Assembly: GCA_946482045.1 (NCBI GenBank)
Contig: CAMLPZ010000243.1
Location: 1-6,625 of the forward strand
DNA from: an uncultured Asticcacaulis sp.
GTDB lineage: Bacteria; Pseudomonadota; Alphaproteobacteria; Caulobacterales; Caulobacteraceae
Reading direction: 5' to 3'
DNA: 6,625 nucleotides
The notes below the pieces were generated by a model. The model saw only the letters and a list, made by a program, of their open reading frames with translations. It made no database searches and had not been told where the DNA came from. The stretch's first letter is position 1, and every line of letters starts with the position of its first letter. This document shows positions 1 through 5,831 of this stretch, piece after piece. The translations under genes were made by a program, and so were the position numbers.

Positions 1-900
<900 letters not shown>

Positions 901-917
901 TCAAAATTTTTAAGGGA

Positions 918-1205
918 TTAAGCGACGATACCGAGGATGTCGGATTCCTTCAGGATCAGCAGGTCTTCGCCGTTCAGCTTGACCTCGGTGCCGCCCCACT
1001 TGCCGAACAGGATGCGGTCGCCGGCCTTGACGTCGAGGGCGACTTGTTCGCCCTTGTCGTTACGGGCGCCGGGACCAACGGCGACGACTTCGCCTTCCTG
1101 CGGCTTTTCCTTGGCGGTGTCCGGAATGATGATGCCGCCCTTGGTCTTGGCTTCTTCTTCAACACGCTTGACCAGGACGCGGTCGCCTAACGGGCGAAAG
1201 CTCAT
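918..1205 (-). CDS. groES: 10 kDa co-chaperonin GroES
   Basis: GroES is the heptameric lid that closes the GroEL chamber in the cytosol. The 95-residue product is full length for the family and starts [14 protein letters not shown], the conserved first strand. The mobile loop that contacts GroEL is visible as [20 protein letters not shown] (about residues 17-36), followed by the barrel core [11 protein letters not shown] and the C-terminal ESDILGIVA. The start at 1205 is fixed by the conserved N-terminus and by a GGAGGA ribosome binding site at 1212-1217. The gene is first in a groES-groEL operon; the promoter and CIRCE operator sit 32 to 97 bases upstream, so heat-shock control through the repressor HrcA is expected. 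HrcA itself is not in the window. Confidence 0.98.
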   Translation of the reverse strand: MSFRPLGDRVLVKRVEEEAKTKGGIIIPDTAKEKPQEGEVVAVGPGARNDKGEQVALDVKAGDRILFGKWGGTEVKLNGEDLLILKESDILGIVA

Positions 1206-1236
1206 GGGATATCCTCCAGATGAAAGTGTAAGTGTG

Positions 1237-1263
1237 TTAGCACTCGATCACTGTGAGTGCTAA
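1237..1263. promoter_or_regulatory. CIRCE element (HrcA operator) of groESL
   Basis: This is a perfect match to the canonical controlling inverted repeat of chaperone expression: TTAGCACTC (1237-1245), a 9-base spacer (1246-1254) and GAGTGCTAA (1255-1263). CIRCE is the binding site of the HrcA repressor, whose activity depends on GroEL. It lies just downstream of the groES promoter, near the predicted transcription start (about 1266-1268), and 31 bases before the groES start codon. Bound HrcA would therefore block initiation or early elongation, and the same repeat can form a hairpin at the 5' end of the mRNA. Confidence 0.98.
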
Positions 1264-1273
1264 CGGCGCATTT

Positions 1274-1302
1274 GAGGTAGTCGCGAGGTCAGGGGGAGTC
1301 AA
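1274..1302 (-). promoter_or_regulatory. groESL housekeeping-type promoter
   Basis: Read on the minus strand, TTGACT (1297-1302, continuing with C at 1296) forms the -35 region and ACTACCTC (1274-1281) the -10 region. This resembles the Caulobacter sigma-73 consensus (TTGACGS, 10-14 bases, GCTANAWC), with 14 bases between the boxes when the -35 is counted as seven bases. The predicted start lies immediately before CIRCE, which supports the assignment. No sigma-32 type promoter was convincingly recognised here, although many alphaproteobacterial groESL operons have one. The prediction rests on sequence resemblance and position only. Confidence 0.7.
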
Positions 1303-1353
1303 GAAGGCATAAGCGGAATTTTTTGTGACCGCGCGATATCAGGCAGGTCCGCG

Positions 1354-2202
1354 TTATCTGTGGGCGGCGAAATTCATATCGGCGACGACTGGGAAGTGGT
1401 CGGAGATGACCTTGCCGTCGAACGAGTCGGTCAGCACGCCGTAGCGGATGATGTGCGCGCCGCGGCTGACGAAGATGTGGTCGATGGCCTCGCCGGATTT
1501 CGAGATATCGAACCCGTTGAACGTGCCGCGCGGACCGAAATCGACCTTGGCCAGTGTTCGGGCATCGGCCAGTTTCAGGCCCTGGTCGTCCGTCAGTACA
1601 CGATAGGGTGCGCTGTCTGGGCCGCTGTTGAAGTCGCCCAGCACGACGATATCGGCTTGCGGCCAGACGGGGGTCGCCTCGATCTGTTCGGCGCATTTTT
1701 CGCGCGCGACGACCCCGACATGGTCGAAGTGCGTATTACGGACATCAAGCAATCGGCCGGTAGTCTTATCGCGCAGAATGACGCGTGTGATGGTGCGCGG
1801 ATAGGCAGCGTCATAATCCTTGCCGGGCGTGCGTGGTGTGCGCGAGCACCACTCGGTGGTCTTCTGCAACGCCTCGTACCGGTCGGTCCGCCAAAAGAGA
1901 GTCGTGGTCTCGCCAAGCTTGCCGTCGTCGCGGCCGAGGCCGTAATGCGCATAGTCCGGCAGTTGCGCCGCCAAATCGGCGACAGCGGTTTGCTGAGCCT
2001 CTTGCACCCCCATGATATCCGGCGCCAGGAAGGCGATCTGCCTGACCATCGGCACCTTGCGTTCGGCCCAGCGTGGCAAGTCGCTGGCGACATCGATGCG
2101 GATATTGTAGCTCATCACCCGTGTAAGCGGAGCCTTGGCATGTTCCGCGGCGGCGGGCAGGGCGAGGGCGAGATACGCGGTGCAGGCGAGTAGACGGATC
2201 AT
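1354..2202 (-). CDS. Secreted endonuclease/exonuclease/phosphatase-fold hydrolase
   Basis: This 282-residue protein belongs to the metal-dependent endonuclease/exonuclease/phosphatase (EEP, DNase I-like) superfamily, whose members cut phosphodiester or phosphoester bonds in nucleic acids, lipids or inositol phosphates. A short Sec-type signal peptide (residues 1-19, ending LALPAAA before Glu20) indicates export. The family motifs appear in order: MSYNIR (30-35), GVQEA with metal ligand Glu68, NTHFDH (156-161), GDFNS with Asp190 and Asn192, IDHIF (240-244), and SDHFPV with the catalytic Asp268-His269 pair. All core residues are present, so it should be active; the substrate cannot be read from the sequence. 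Length is normal for small secreted EEP proteins. The start at 2202 lies 12 bases after the stop of the XRE gene and has no strong ribosome binding site, only AAGGG overlapping that stop codon, so translational coupling is possible. No clear terminator separates it from the groES promoter. Confidence 0.9.
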   Translation of the reverse strand: MIRLLACTAYLALALPAAAEHAKAPLTRVMSYNIRIDVASDLPRWAERKVPMVRQIAFLAPDIMGVQEAQQTAVADLAAQLPDYAHYGLGRDDGKLGETTTLFWRTDRYEALQKTTEWCSRTPRTPGKDYDAAYPRTITRVILRDKTTGRLLDVRNTHFDHVGVVAREKCAEQIEATPVWPQADIVVLGDFNSGPDSAPYRVLTDDQGLKLADARTLAKVDFGPRGTFNGFDISKSGEAIDHIFVSRGAHIIRYGVLTDSFDGKVISDHFPVVADMNFAAHR

Positions 2203-2214
2203 GGGCAGGCTATT

Positions 2215-2451
2215 CTACCCTTCGTCTCTGATGTTCAAATCACTTTCGTCGCGATCATATTCAAGGATATCCGCCGGCTGACAGTCGAGGATCAGGCACA
2301 GCTTGGACAAAGTATCGAAGCGCATGCCCTTCACCTTGCCGGTGCGCAGCAGGGACAATTGTGTTTCCGACAGGCCGATCTGGGCGGCGATATCCTTGGC
2401 CCGGACCTTGCGCCGGGCCAACATGACATCAAGCGTAACGCGGACGGGCAT
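2215..2451 (-). CDS. Small XRE/Cro-CI-type DNA-binding regulator (YozG-like)
   Basis: The 78-residue protein is almost entirely a helix-turn-helix domain of the Cro/CI type. Residues 19-26 (KDIAAQIG) and 28-38 (SETQLSLLRTG) form the two DNA-reading helices. The tail from 44 to 65, RFDTLSKLC followed by CQPADILEY, is typical of the small HTH_26/YozG-like family. The ATG at 2451 is chosen because the domain begins directly after it; a GGAAAG motif five bases upstream can act as ribosome binding site. The longer open frame reaching up to 2910 only reads through the upstream gene in another frame. It follows a DUF2975 gene, a pairing also found in Bacillus (yoaS-yozG) and many other bacteria, so the two probably work together. 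The inverted repeats just upstream are candidate autoregulatory sites. Target genes and any inducing signal are unknown. Confidence 0.9.
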   Translation of the reverse strand: MPVRVTLDVMLARRKVRAKDIAAQIGLSETQLSLLRTGKVKGMRFDTLSKLCLILDCQPADILEYDRDESDLNIRDEG

Positions 2452-2454
2452 AAG

Positions 2455-2497
2455 CACTTTCCAAAAAGTGGGCCGCACTTTTTTGATAAAAAGTGCG
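2455..2497. promoter_or_regulatory. Two adjacent inverted repeats sharing CACTTT/AAAGTG half-sites
   Basis: Between the DUF2975 gene and the XRE gene lie two inverted repeats. The larger has perfect 10-base arms, CGCACTTTTT (2474-2483) and AAAAAGTGCG (2488-2497), separated by TGAT. The smaller has arms CACTTT (2455-2460) and AAAGTG (2465-2470) separated by CCAA. Both share the same half-sites and spacer length, which suggests two binding sites for a dimeric repressor, most simply the neighbouring XRE protein. In RNA read from the minus strand both form hairpins, and the smaller one contains the GGAAAG ribosome binding site of the XRE gene. An operator role and an RNA role are both inferences. 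A terminator is less likely, because the larger hairpin is not followed by a clean run of U. Confidence 0.6.
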
Positions 2498-2540
2498 ACA
2501 AGGCAAATATTCAGGACATGGCGGCGGTAGGCATCGTGTC

Positions 2541-3023
2541 CTAAACAAATTGTTCCAATTCGGCCTTGAGCGCCTGGCCCTGCTTGGCCAGGATATAGAG
2601 CACCACGCCGACCAGGCAGATGGTGACGCTTTCGATATCGGTGTCGTAGCGGATGCCGCGGAACCGGTCGCTGAGCCAGGGCGTCACGCTCGGCACGATC
2701 ACAATGGCGGCCAGGGCGCCGATCACCAGGTTCTGGCCGACTTCGCGTATGCCCTTGACGAGGCTCGGCGCAAAGGGACTGCCCTTGTTGACATTGGCGA
2801 AGACATTGGCCGCCGCCCAGGCCGCGCACAGATAGAAGCCCGGCGCCAGCAGGGCCAGCCAGAAGGTAACGATGGCCGCGCCGTTCTGCCGCCACTCGCC
2901 TTCCTCCCATACGATGTTCGTCAGGGGGACCGACTGTTCCTTGATGAAGGCCAAGGCCAGGACGACGATAACAATCTTGATGGCAATACTGGCGGGGCCA
3001 TGTGGCACAGCAAACTTTGACAT
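2541..3023 (-). CDS. DUF2975 family integral membrane protein
   Basis: The 160-residue protein has four hydrophobic segments, at about 11-27, 48-72, 97-117 and 131-147, so it should be a small four-helix inner-membrane protein. The stretch FANVNKGSPFAP followed by IREVGQ (about 75-97), between helices two and three, matches the conserved NV-x-x-G-x-PF pattern of DUF2975. Biochemical function is unknown for this family. DUF2975 genes are commonly followed by a small YozG-like XRE regulator, exactly as here (89 bases apart), so a membrane sensor or partner of the regulator is a fair guess but not shown. The ATG at 3023 gives the full family length; only a weak GGGAA lies upstream of it. A good promoter lies 46 bases before the start. 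The family assignment rests on motif, topology and gene context. Confidence 0.85.
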   Translation of the reverse strand: MSKFAVPHGPASIAIKIVIVVLALAFIKEQSVPLTNIVWEEGEWRQNGAAIVTFWLALLAPGFYLCAAWAAANVFANVNKGSPFAPSLVKGIREVGQNLVIGALAAIVIVPSVTPWLSDRFRGIRYDTDIESVTICLVGVVLYILAKQGQALKAELEQFV

Positions 3024-3068
3024 GATGAGAGGTTCCCGGTTAGATGTTCATTAAATTACATAAGGCGC

Positions 3069-3097
3069 ATATAAATTTAAATAAAACTTAAAGTCAA
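3069..3097 (-). promoter_or_regulatory. Predicted promoter of the DUF2975-XRE-EEP unit
   Basis: On the minus strand, TTGACT (3092-3097) and TTATAT (3069-3074) are separated by exactly 17 bases in a strikingly AT-rich tract within otherwise GC-rich DNA. This is a good sigma-70 type promoter 46 bases before the DUF2975 start codon. An imperfect palindrome, ACTTAAAGT on the plus strand (3086-3094), overlaps the -35 box and resembles the ACTTT half-sites in front of the XRE gene, so autoregulation at this point is possible. The element is predicted from sequence only. Confidence 0.65.
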
Positions 3098-3182
3098 GTG
3101 CCGTGGTGACATCGATGACCCGGGTGCCAACATGGTCTTGTGGCTGCGCAGAATCCATGCTTCTATGCCGTCGGGACGCGGG

Positions 3183-3196
3183 GGAGACGCGTCTCC
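3183..3196. promoter_or_regulatory. 14-bp perfect palindrome in the divergent intergenic region
   Basis: GGAGACGCGTCTCC is identical to its own reverse complement. It lies in the 240-base gap between the divergent DUF2975 and dehydrogenase small-subunit genes, 67 bases before the start of the latter. Its position suits an operator for the sugar dehydrogenase genes. Apart from the minus-strand promoter and this palindrome I found no convincing signal in 3024-3263, and no strong plus-strand promoter; GATAAC near 3229 is only a weak -10 candidate. In GC-rich DNA a palindrome of this length could also occur by chance. Confidence 0.4.
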
Positions 3197-3263
3197 ACAA
3201 AAATGGACGGGCTCCGGGACGCCCGCCGATAACGCATTAAAACAAGCGAGGAACGGCCCGCGA

Positions 3264-3854
3264 ATGTCCTATGATTCAACCCCACGGGGGGACTCCCTGC
3301 ATCTGAACCGGCGTAGCCTGCTAGGCGTCGCCGCCTTCGTCACCCTTTTTGGCTCCGCCCTGATTGCGCCACTGGCGCGCGCCGCCGAGGCGGACGCGAC
3401 CGGCCTGACCGGCGGCTTTGCGCCATCACGCAAAATCCTCAACCCGGCGCAGCGCGCGGTCCTGGAAGCCGCCAGCGAGCGCATCGTGCCGACGACCGAC
3501 ACGCCGGGCGCCATTGCCGCGGGTGTGCCCGACTATATCGAAATGATGCTGGTCGACTTTTTCACCGCACCGGAACGCGACAATTTCATCAAGGGGGTGG
3601 ATGCACTTGCAGCCCACAGTGCGGGTTTCGCCACCGCCAAGCCCGCTGACCAGGACGCCGCCCTGACCGCGCTGATGACCGGGAAGGTGACGGCGGCGCC
3701 GGCCGATTTCTGGGGTTCGCTGCGCCAGATGGTGCTGACGGGTTACTACACCTCGGAAACCGGCGCCACGATCGAGCGGTCCTACCTGCCGGTTCCCGGC
3801 GAATATGACGGCCACTATCCCTACGCCAAGGTCGGCCGCATTTTTGTCGGCTAA
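3264..3854 (+). CDS. Tat-exported dehydrogenase small subunit (gluconate 2-dehydrogenase subunit 3 family)
   Basis: This is the small subunit of a membrane- or periplasm-facing flavoprotein sugar dehydrogenase. It stabilises the catalytic GMC subunit and carries it through the Tat pore. From the ATG at 3264 the product is 196 residues. A twin-arginine signal is clear: LNRRSLLG at 14-21, a hydrophobic stretch to about 37, and a likely cut after ARA (38-40). The mature part shows the family signature ERIVPTTDTPGAIAAGVPDY (72-91) and later FWGSLRQMVLTGYYTSE (149-165). An in-frame ATG at 3132 would add 44 residues, but these precede the Tat signal, look non-conserved and lack a good ribosome binding site. 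At 3264 there is GAGGA 11 bases upstream. The GMC catalytic gene follows after 110 bases, as expected for the pair. By analogy with Caulobacter lactose dehydrogenase (LacA/LacC) the pair may oxidise glycosides; the substrate is not determined. Confidence 0.9.
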   Translation: MSYDSTPRGDSLHLNRRSLLGVAAFVTLFGSALIAPLARAAEADATGLTGGFAPSRKILNPAQRAVLEAASERIVPTTDTPGAIAAGVPDYIEMMLVDFFTAPERDNFIKGVDALAAHSAGFATAKPADQDAALTALMTGKVTAAPADFWGSLRQMVLTGYYTSETGATIERSYLPVPGEYDGHYPYAKVGRIFVG

Positions 3855-3929
3855 CATTTCATCTTGTGTCGCTGCCATTCAGGCGCCTTTTTCGCCAGAT
3901 ACGCGGCAGTAAATTGTAATCGAATACAA

Positions 3930-3956
3930 GGCTCGCGGAGACGAGCCTCCCGGAGG
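3930..3956 (+). promoter_or_regulatory. Hairpin abutting the GMC gene ribosome binding site
   Basis: GGCTCG (3930-3935) and CGAGCC (3942-3947) can pair around a six-base loop, directly before the strong GGAGG ribosome binding site (3952-3956) of the GMC gene, which lies eight bases from the ATG. The right arm runs into CCTCC (3946-3950), which is itself complementary to GGAGG. The segment could tune translation of the large subunit relative to the small one. It is a short structure in GC-rich DNA, so the functional reading is weak. Confidence 0.35.
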
Positions 3957-3964
3957 TTAATCAC

Positions 3965-5659
3965 ATGGCTCAGGCCGGTACATATGATTTCGATGCCATC
4001 GTCATCGGATCGGGCATAAGCGGCGGGTGGGCCGCCAAGGAACTGACCGAAAAGGGCCTGAAGGTCCTGATGCTCGACCGCGGCCGTATGGTCGAACACG
4101 GCGACTACCCCTATGACGGCAAGGGGTCGTGGGAGATGCCCTATCGCGGCCGGGTGCCCAAGGAACTGGTGGCCAGCGACTATTTCCAGAGCCGTTTCGG
4201 CGGCGCCGACGGTTCCGACCGCATCCAGTATTTCAACAATGATCGCCTCAACCCCTACGCCTACGAAGATAGCAAGGCCTATCGCTGGGTACGGCCGGCG
4301 ATCTTCGGCGGCAAGTCGATCACCTGGGGGCGCGTGTCTTTGCGCTGGAACGCGGTCGACTTCGAAGCCAACAAGAAGGACGGCCACGGCAATGACTGGC
4401 CGGTGCGCTACGAAGACATCGCGCCATGGTATTCCTACGTCGAAAAGTGGGCGGGCATCTCCGGTTCGAAGGAAGGGCTGGACGAACTGCCTGACGGCGA
4501 ATTCCAGCCGCCGCACCCTATGAACATTGCCGAGGAGTGGGTCAAGCCGCGCTTTGAGGCGGCCAATCCCGGCCGCAAGCTGATCCATATTCGCAATGCC
4601 AACATGACCCAGGACAAGCCGGAGCAGGGGCGGACGCGCTGCCAAAACCGGTCACAGTGCGCGCGCGGCTGCTCGTTCGGCGCCTATTTCTCGACCCAGG
4701 CTTCGACCCTGCCGGCGGCCATGGCGACCGGCAATCTCACCGTCATGCCGGACTCGGTGGTGACCAGCCTGGAATACGACGAAAAGGCAAAGCGCGTAAC
4801 CGGCGTGCGCGTTGTCGACGCCAATACCAAGGTCGGCAAGGTCTATCGTTCGCGCATTGTCTTTGTCTGTGCGTCGTCCAACTCATCGGTTCATTTGCTG
4901 CTCAATTCGCGCGCCGAAGGCCGCTCAGACAGCTTCGCCAACCGGTCGGGCGCCCTGGGCCGTTATGTCATGGATCACATCTTCCGCGTTTCGGTGGGGG
5001 GAATGGTCCCGGGCTTCGAGGACACGATCGAATATGGCCGCCGGCCGGGCGGCATCTATGTGCCGCGCTTCCGCAATCTTGGCCGCGCCGGCGAAGAAGA
5101 GGTCGGTTACGTGCGTGGCTTCGGCTACCAGGGGGGTGCGGGGCGCGGCCCTGCCGATCCGGGTGGCTTCGGCGCCGCAATGAAGGATGGCATGCGCAAG
5201 TATGGCCCGTGGATGTTCGGCATGACCGCCTTCGGCGAATGCCTGCCGTACAAGGACAATACCCTGACCCTGCATCCGACCAAGGTCGACCGCTACGGCG
5301 TGCCGCAACTCGTCTTCAACGTGACCTTCCGTGAGAACGAGCATAAGATGATGGCCGACGCGCTGGAGACCGGCAAGAAGATGCTGACGGCGGCCGGTCT
5401 CAAGAACGTCTACGGTCACCAGGACGTCCACGTTCCGGGAGATGCCATCCACGAAATGGGCGGGGCGCGCATGGGCAACGATCCGAACGACTCGGTGGTC
5501 AACAAGTGGAGCCAGCTCCACGACGCGCCGAATGTCTTCGTCACCGATGGCGCGCAGATGGCGTCGACCTCCTGCGTCAACCCGTCGCTGACCTTCATGG
5601 CCTTTACAGCCCGCGCCGCCGACTATGCCGCCAAGCAGTTCAAGGCGGGTGTGATTTAA
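3965..5659 (+). CDS. GMC family FAD-dependent sugar dehydrogenase, catalytic subunit
   Basis: This 564-residue glucose-methanol-choline oxidoreductase would oxidise a sugar or glycoside hydroxyl and pass electrons to a cytochrome or quinone. The FAD-binding Rossmann motif is GSGISG (15-20), with Asp38 closing the second strand (LMLDRG). The second FAD signature, [10 protein letters not shown], is at 114-123. Three cysteines, 226, 232 and 236, form a C-x5-C-x3-C motif like that binding the 3Fe-4S cluster of bacterial FAD-glucose dehydrogenase. The C-terminal domain holds the catalytic pair: His496 in HEMGGARMG and Asn539 in CVNPSLTF, 43 residues apart as in other GMC enzymes. There is no signal peptide: the flavin fold begins within ten residues of the start, so export would rely on hitchhiking with the Tat-signal small subunit encoded just upstream. 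The start at 3965 has GGAGG eight bases before it. Caulobacter LacA and 3-keto-glycoside-forming dehydrogenases are the likeliest relatives; the substrate is unproven. Confidence 0.93.
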   Translation: MAQAGTYDFDAIVIGSGISGGWAAKELTEKGLKVLMLDRGRMVEHGDYPYDGKGSWEMPYRGRVPKELVASDYFQSRFGGADGSDRIQYFNNDRLNPYAYEDSKAYRWVRPAIFGGKSITWGRVSLRWNAVDFEANKKDGHGNDWPVRYEDIAPWYSYVEKWAGISGSKEGLDELPDGEFQPPHPMNIAEEWVKPRFEAANPGRKLIHIRNANMTQDKPEQGRTRCQNRSQCARGCSFGAYFSTQASTLPAAMATGNLTVMPDSVVTSLEYDEKAKRVTGVRVVDANTKVGKVYRSRIVFVCASSNSSVHLLLNSRAEGRSDSFANRSGALGRYVMDHIFRVSVGGMVPGFEDTIEYGRRPGGIYVPRFRNLGRAGEEEVGYVRGFGYQGGAGRGPADPGGFGAAMKDGMRKYGPWMFGMTAFGECLPYKDNTLTLHPTKVDRYGVPQLVFNVTFRENEHKMMADALETGKKMLTAAGLKNVYGHQDVHVPGDAIHEMGGARMGNDPNDSVVNKWSQLHDAPNVFVTDGAQMASTSCVNPSLTFMAFTARAADYAAKQFKAGVI

Positions 5660-5667
5660 GTCTTAGT

Positions 5668-5809
5668 CCCCTCTTCCCGTTTCGGCTGCCGCCGAGGCCG
5701 GGGAGAGGGCTAGGGTGAGGGGCCTCTTTCCGCATGTGCGGAAGGTTCCATTGCCCCTCATCCGGTTCGCTAATCGCGAACCACCTTCTCCCCGTAAACG
5801 GGGAGAAGG
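5668..5809. repeat. Array of four stem-loops, REP/BIME-like dispersed palindromic repeat
   Basis: Nearly the whole gap between the GMC and isomerase-like genes is self-complementary. Stem 1 pairs 5669-5679 with 5699-5709 (11 pairs, one T-G), capped by an inner TCGGC/GCCGA stem. Stem 2 pairs TGAGGGG (5716-5722) with CCCCTCA (5754-5760) around an inner TTCCGCA/TGCGGAA. Stem 3 pairs GGTTCGC (5764-5770) with GCGAACC (5776-5782). Stem 4 pairs CCTTCTCCCCG (5784-5794) with CGGGGAGAAGG (5799-5809). The core GGGAGAGGG followed by CTAGGGTGAGGGG is familiar from short palindromic repeats scattered between genes in many Proteobacteria. No transposase or clear target-site duplication is seen. It is not a simple terminator, since an A-rich rather than T-rich stretch follows stem 4. 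In mRNA it may limit read-through or protect the upstream 3' end. Confidence 0.8.
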
Positions 5810-5831
5810 GAATTAAAAAGGAAACAACCTA

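Noticed and set aside
1360..2193. Long plus-strand open frame (277 codons) opposite the EEP gene
   Set aside because: It is the mirror of a GC-rich coding region. The minus-strand product has a signal peptide and all EEP motifs, while the plus-strand product is low in recognisable domains and rich in Asp, Val, Ala and Arg.
2452..2910. N-terminal extension of the XRE protein up to 2910
   Set aside because: It reads through the DUF2975 gene in another frame, gives an Arg/Gly-rich nonsense stretch, and the conserved domain starts at the ATG at 2451.
3132..3263. Longer start for the dehydrogenase small subunit at 3132
   Set aside because: It would put 44 unconserved residues before the Tat signal and has no good ribosome binding site; the ATG at 3264 places the twin arginines at the usual distance.
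3882..3896. Terminator-like GGCG/CGCC hairpin after the small-subunit gene
   Set aside because: The stem has only four pairs and the T run is in the loop, not after the stem.
3851..4645. Minus-strand open frame (264 codons) overlapping the start of the GMC gene
   Set aside because: It overlaps the conserved FAD-binding region of the GMC gene and encodes no recognisable motif.
5784..5815. Intrinsic terminator after the GMC gene
   Set aside because: The stem is strong, but it is followed by GAATTAAAAAGG rather than a run of T on the plus strand, and on the minus strand there is no gene ending here.
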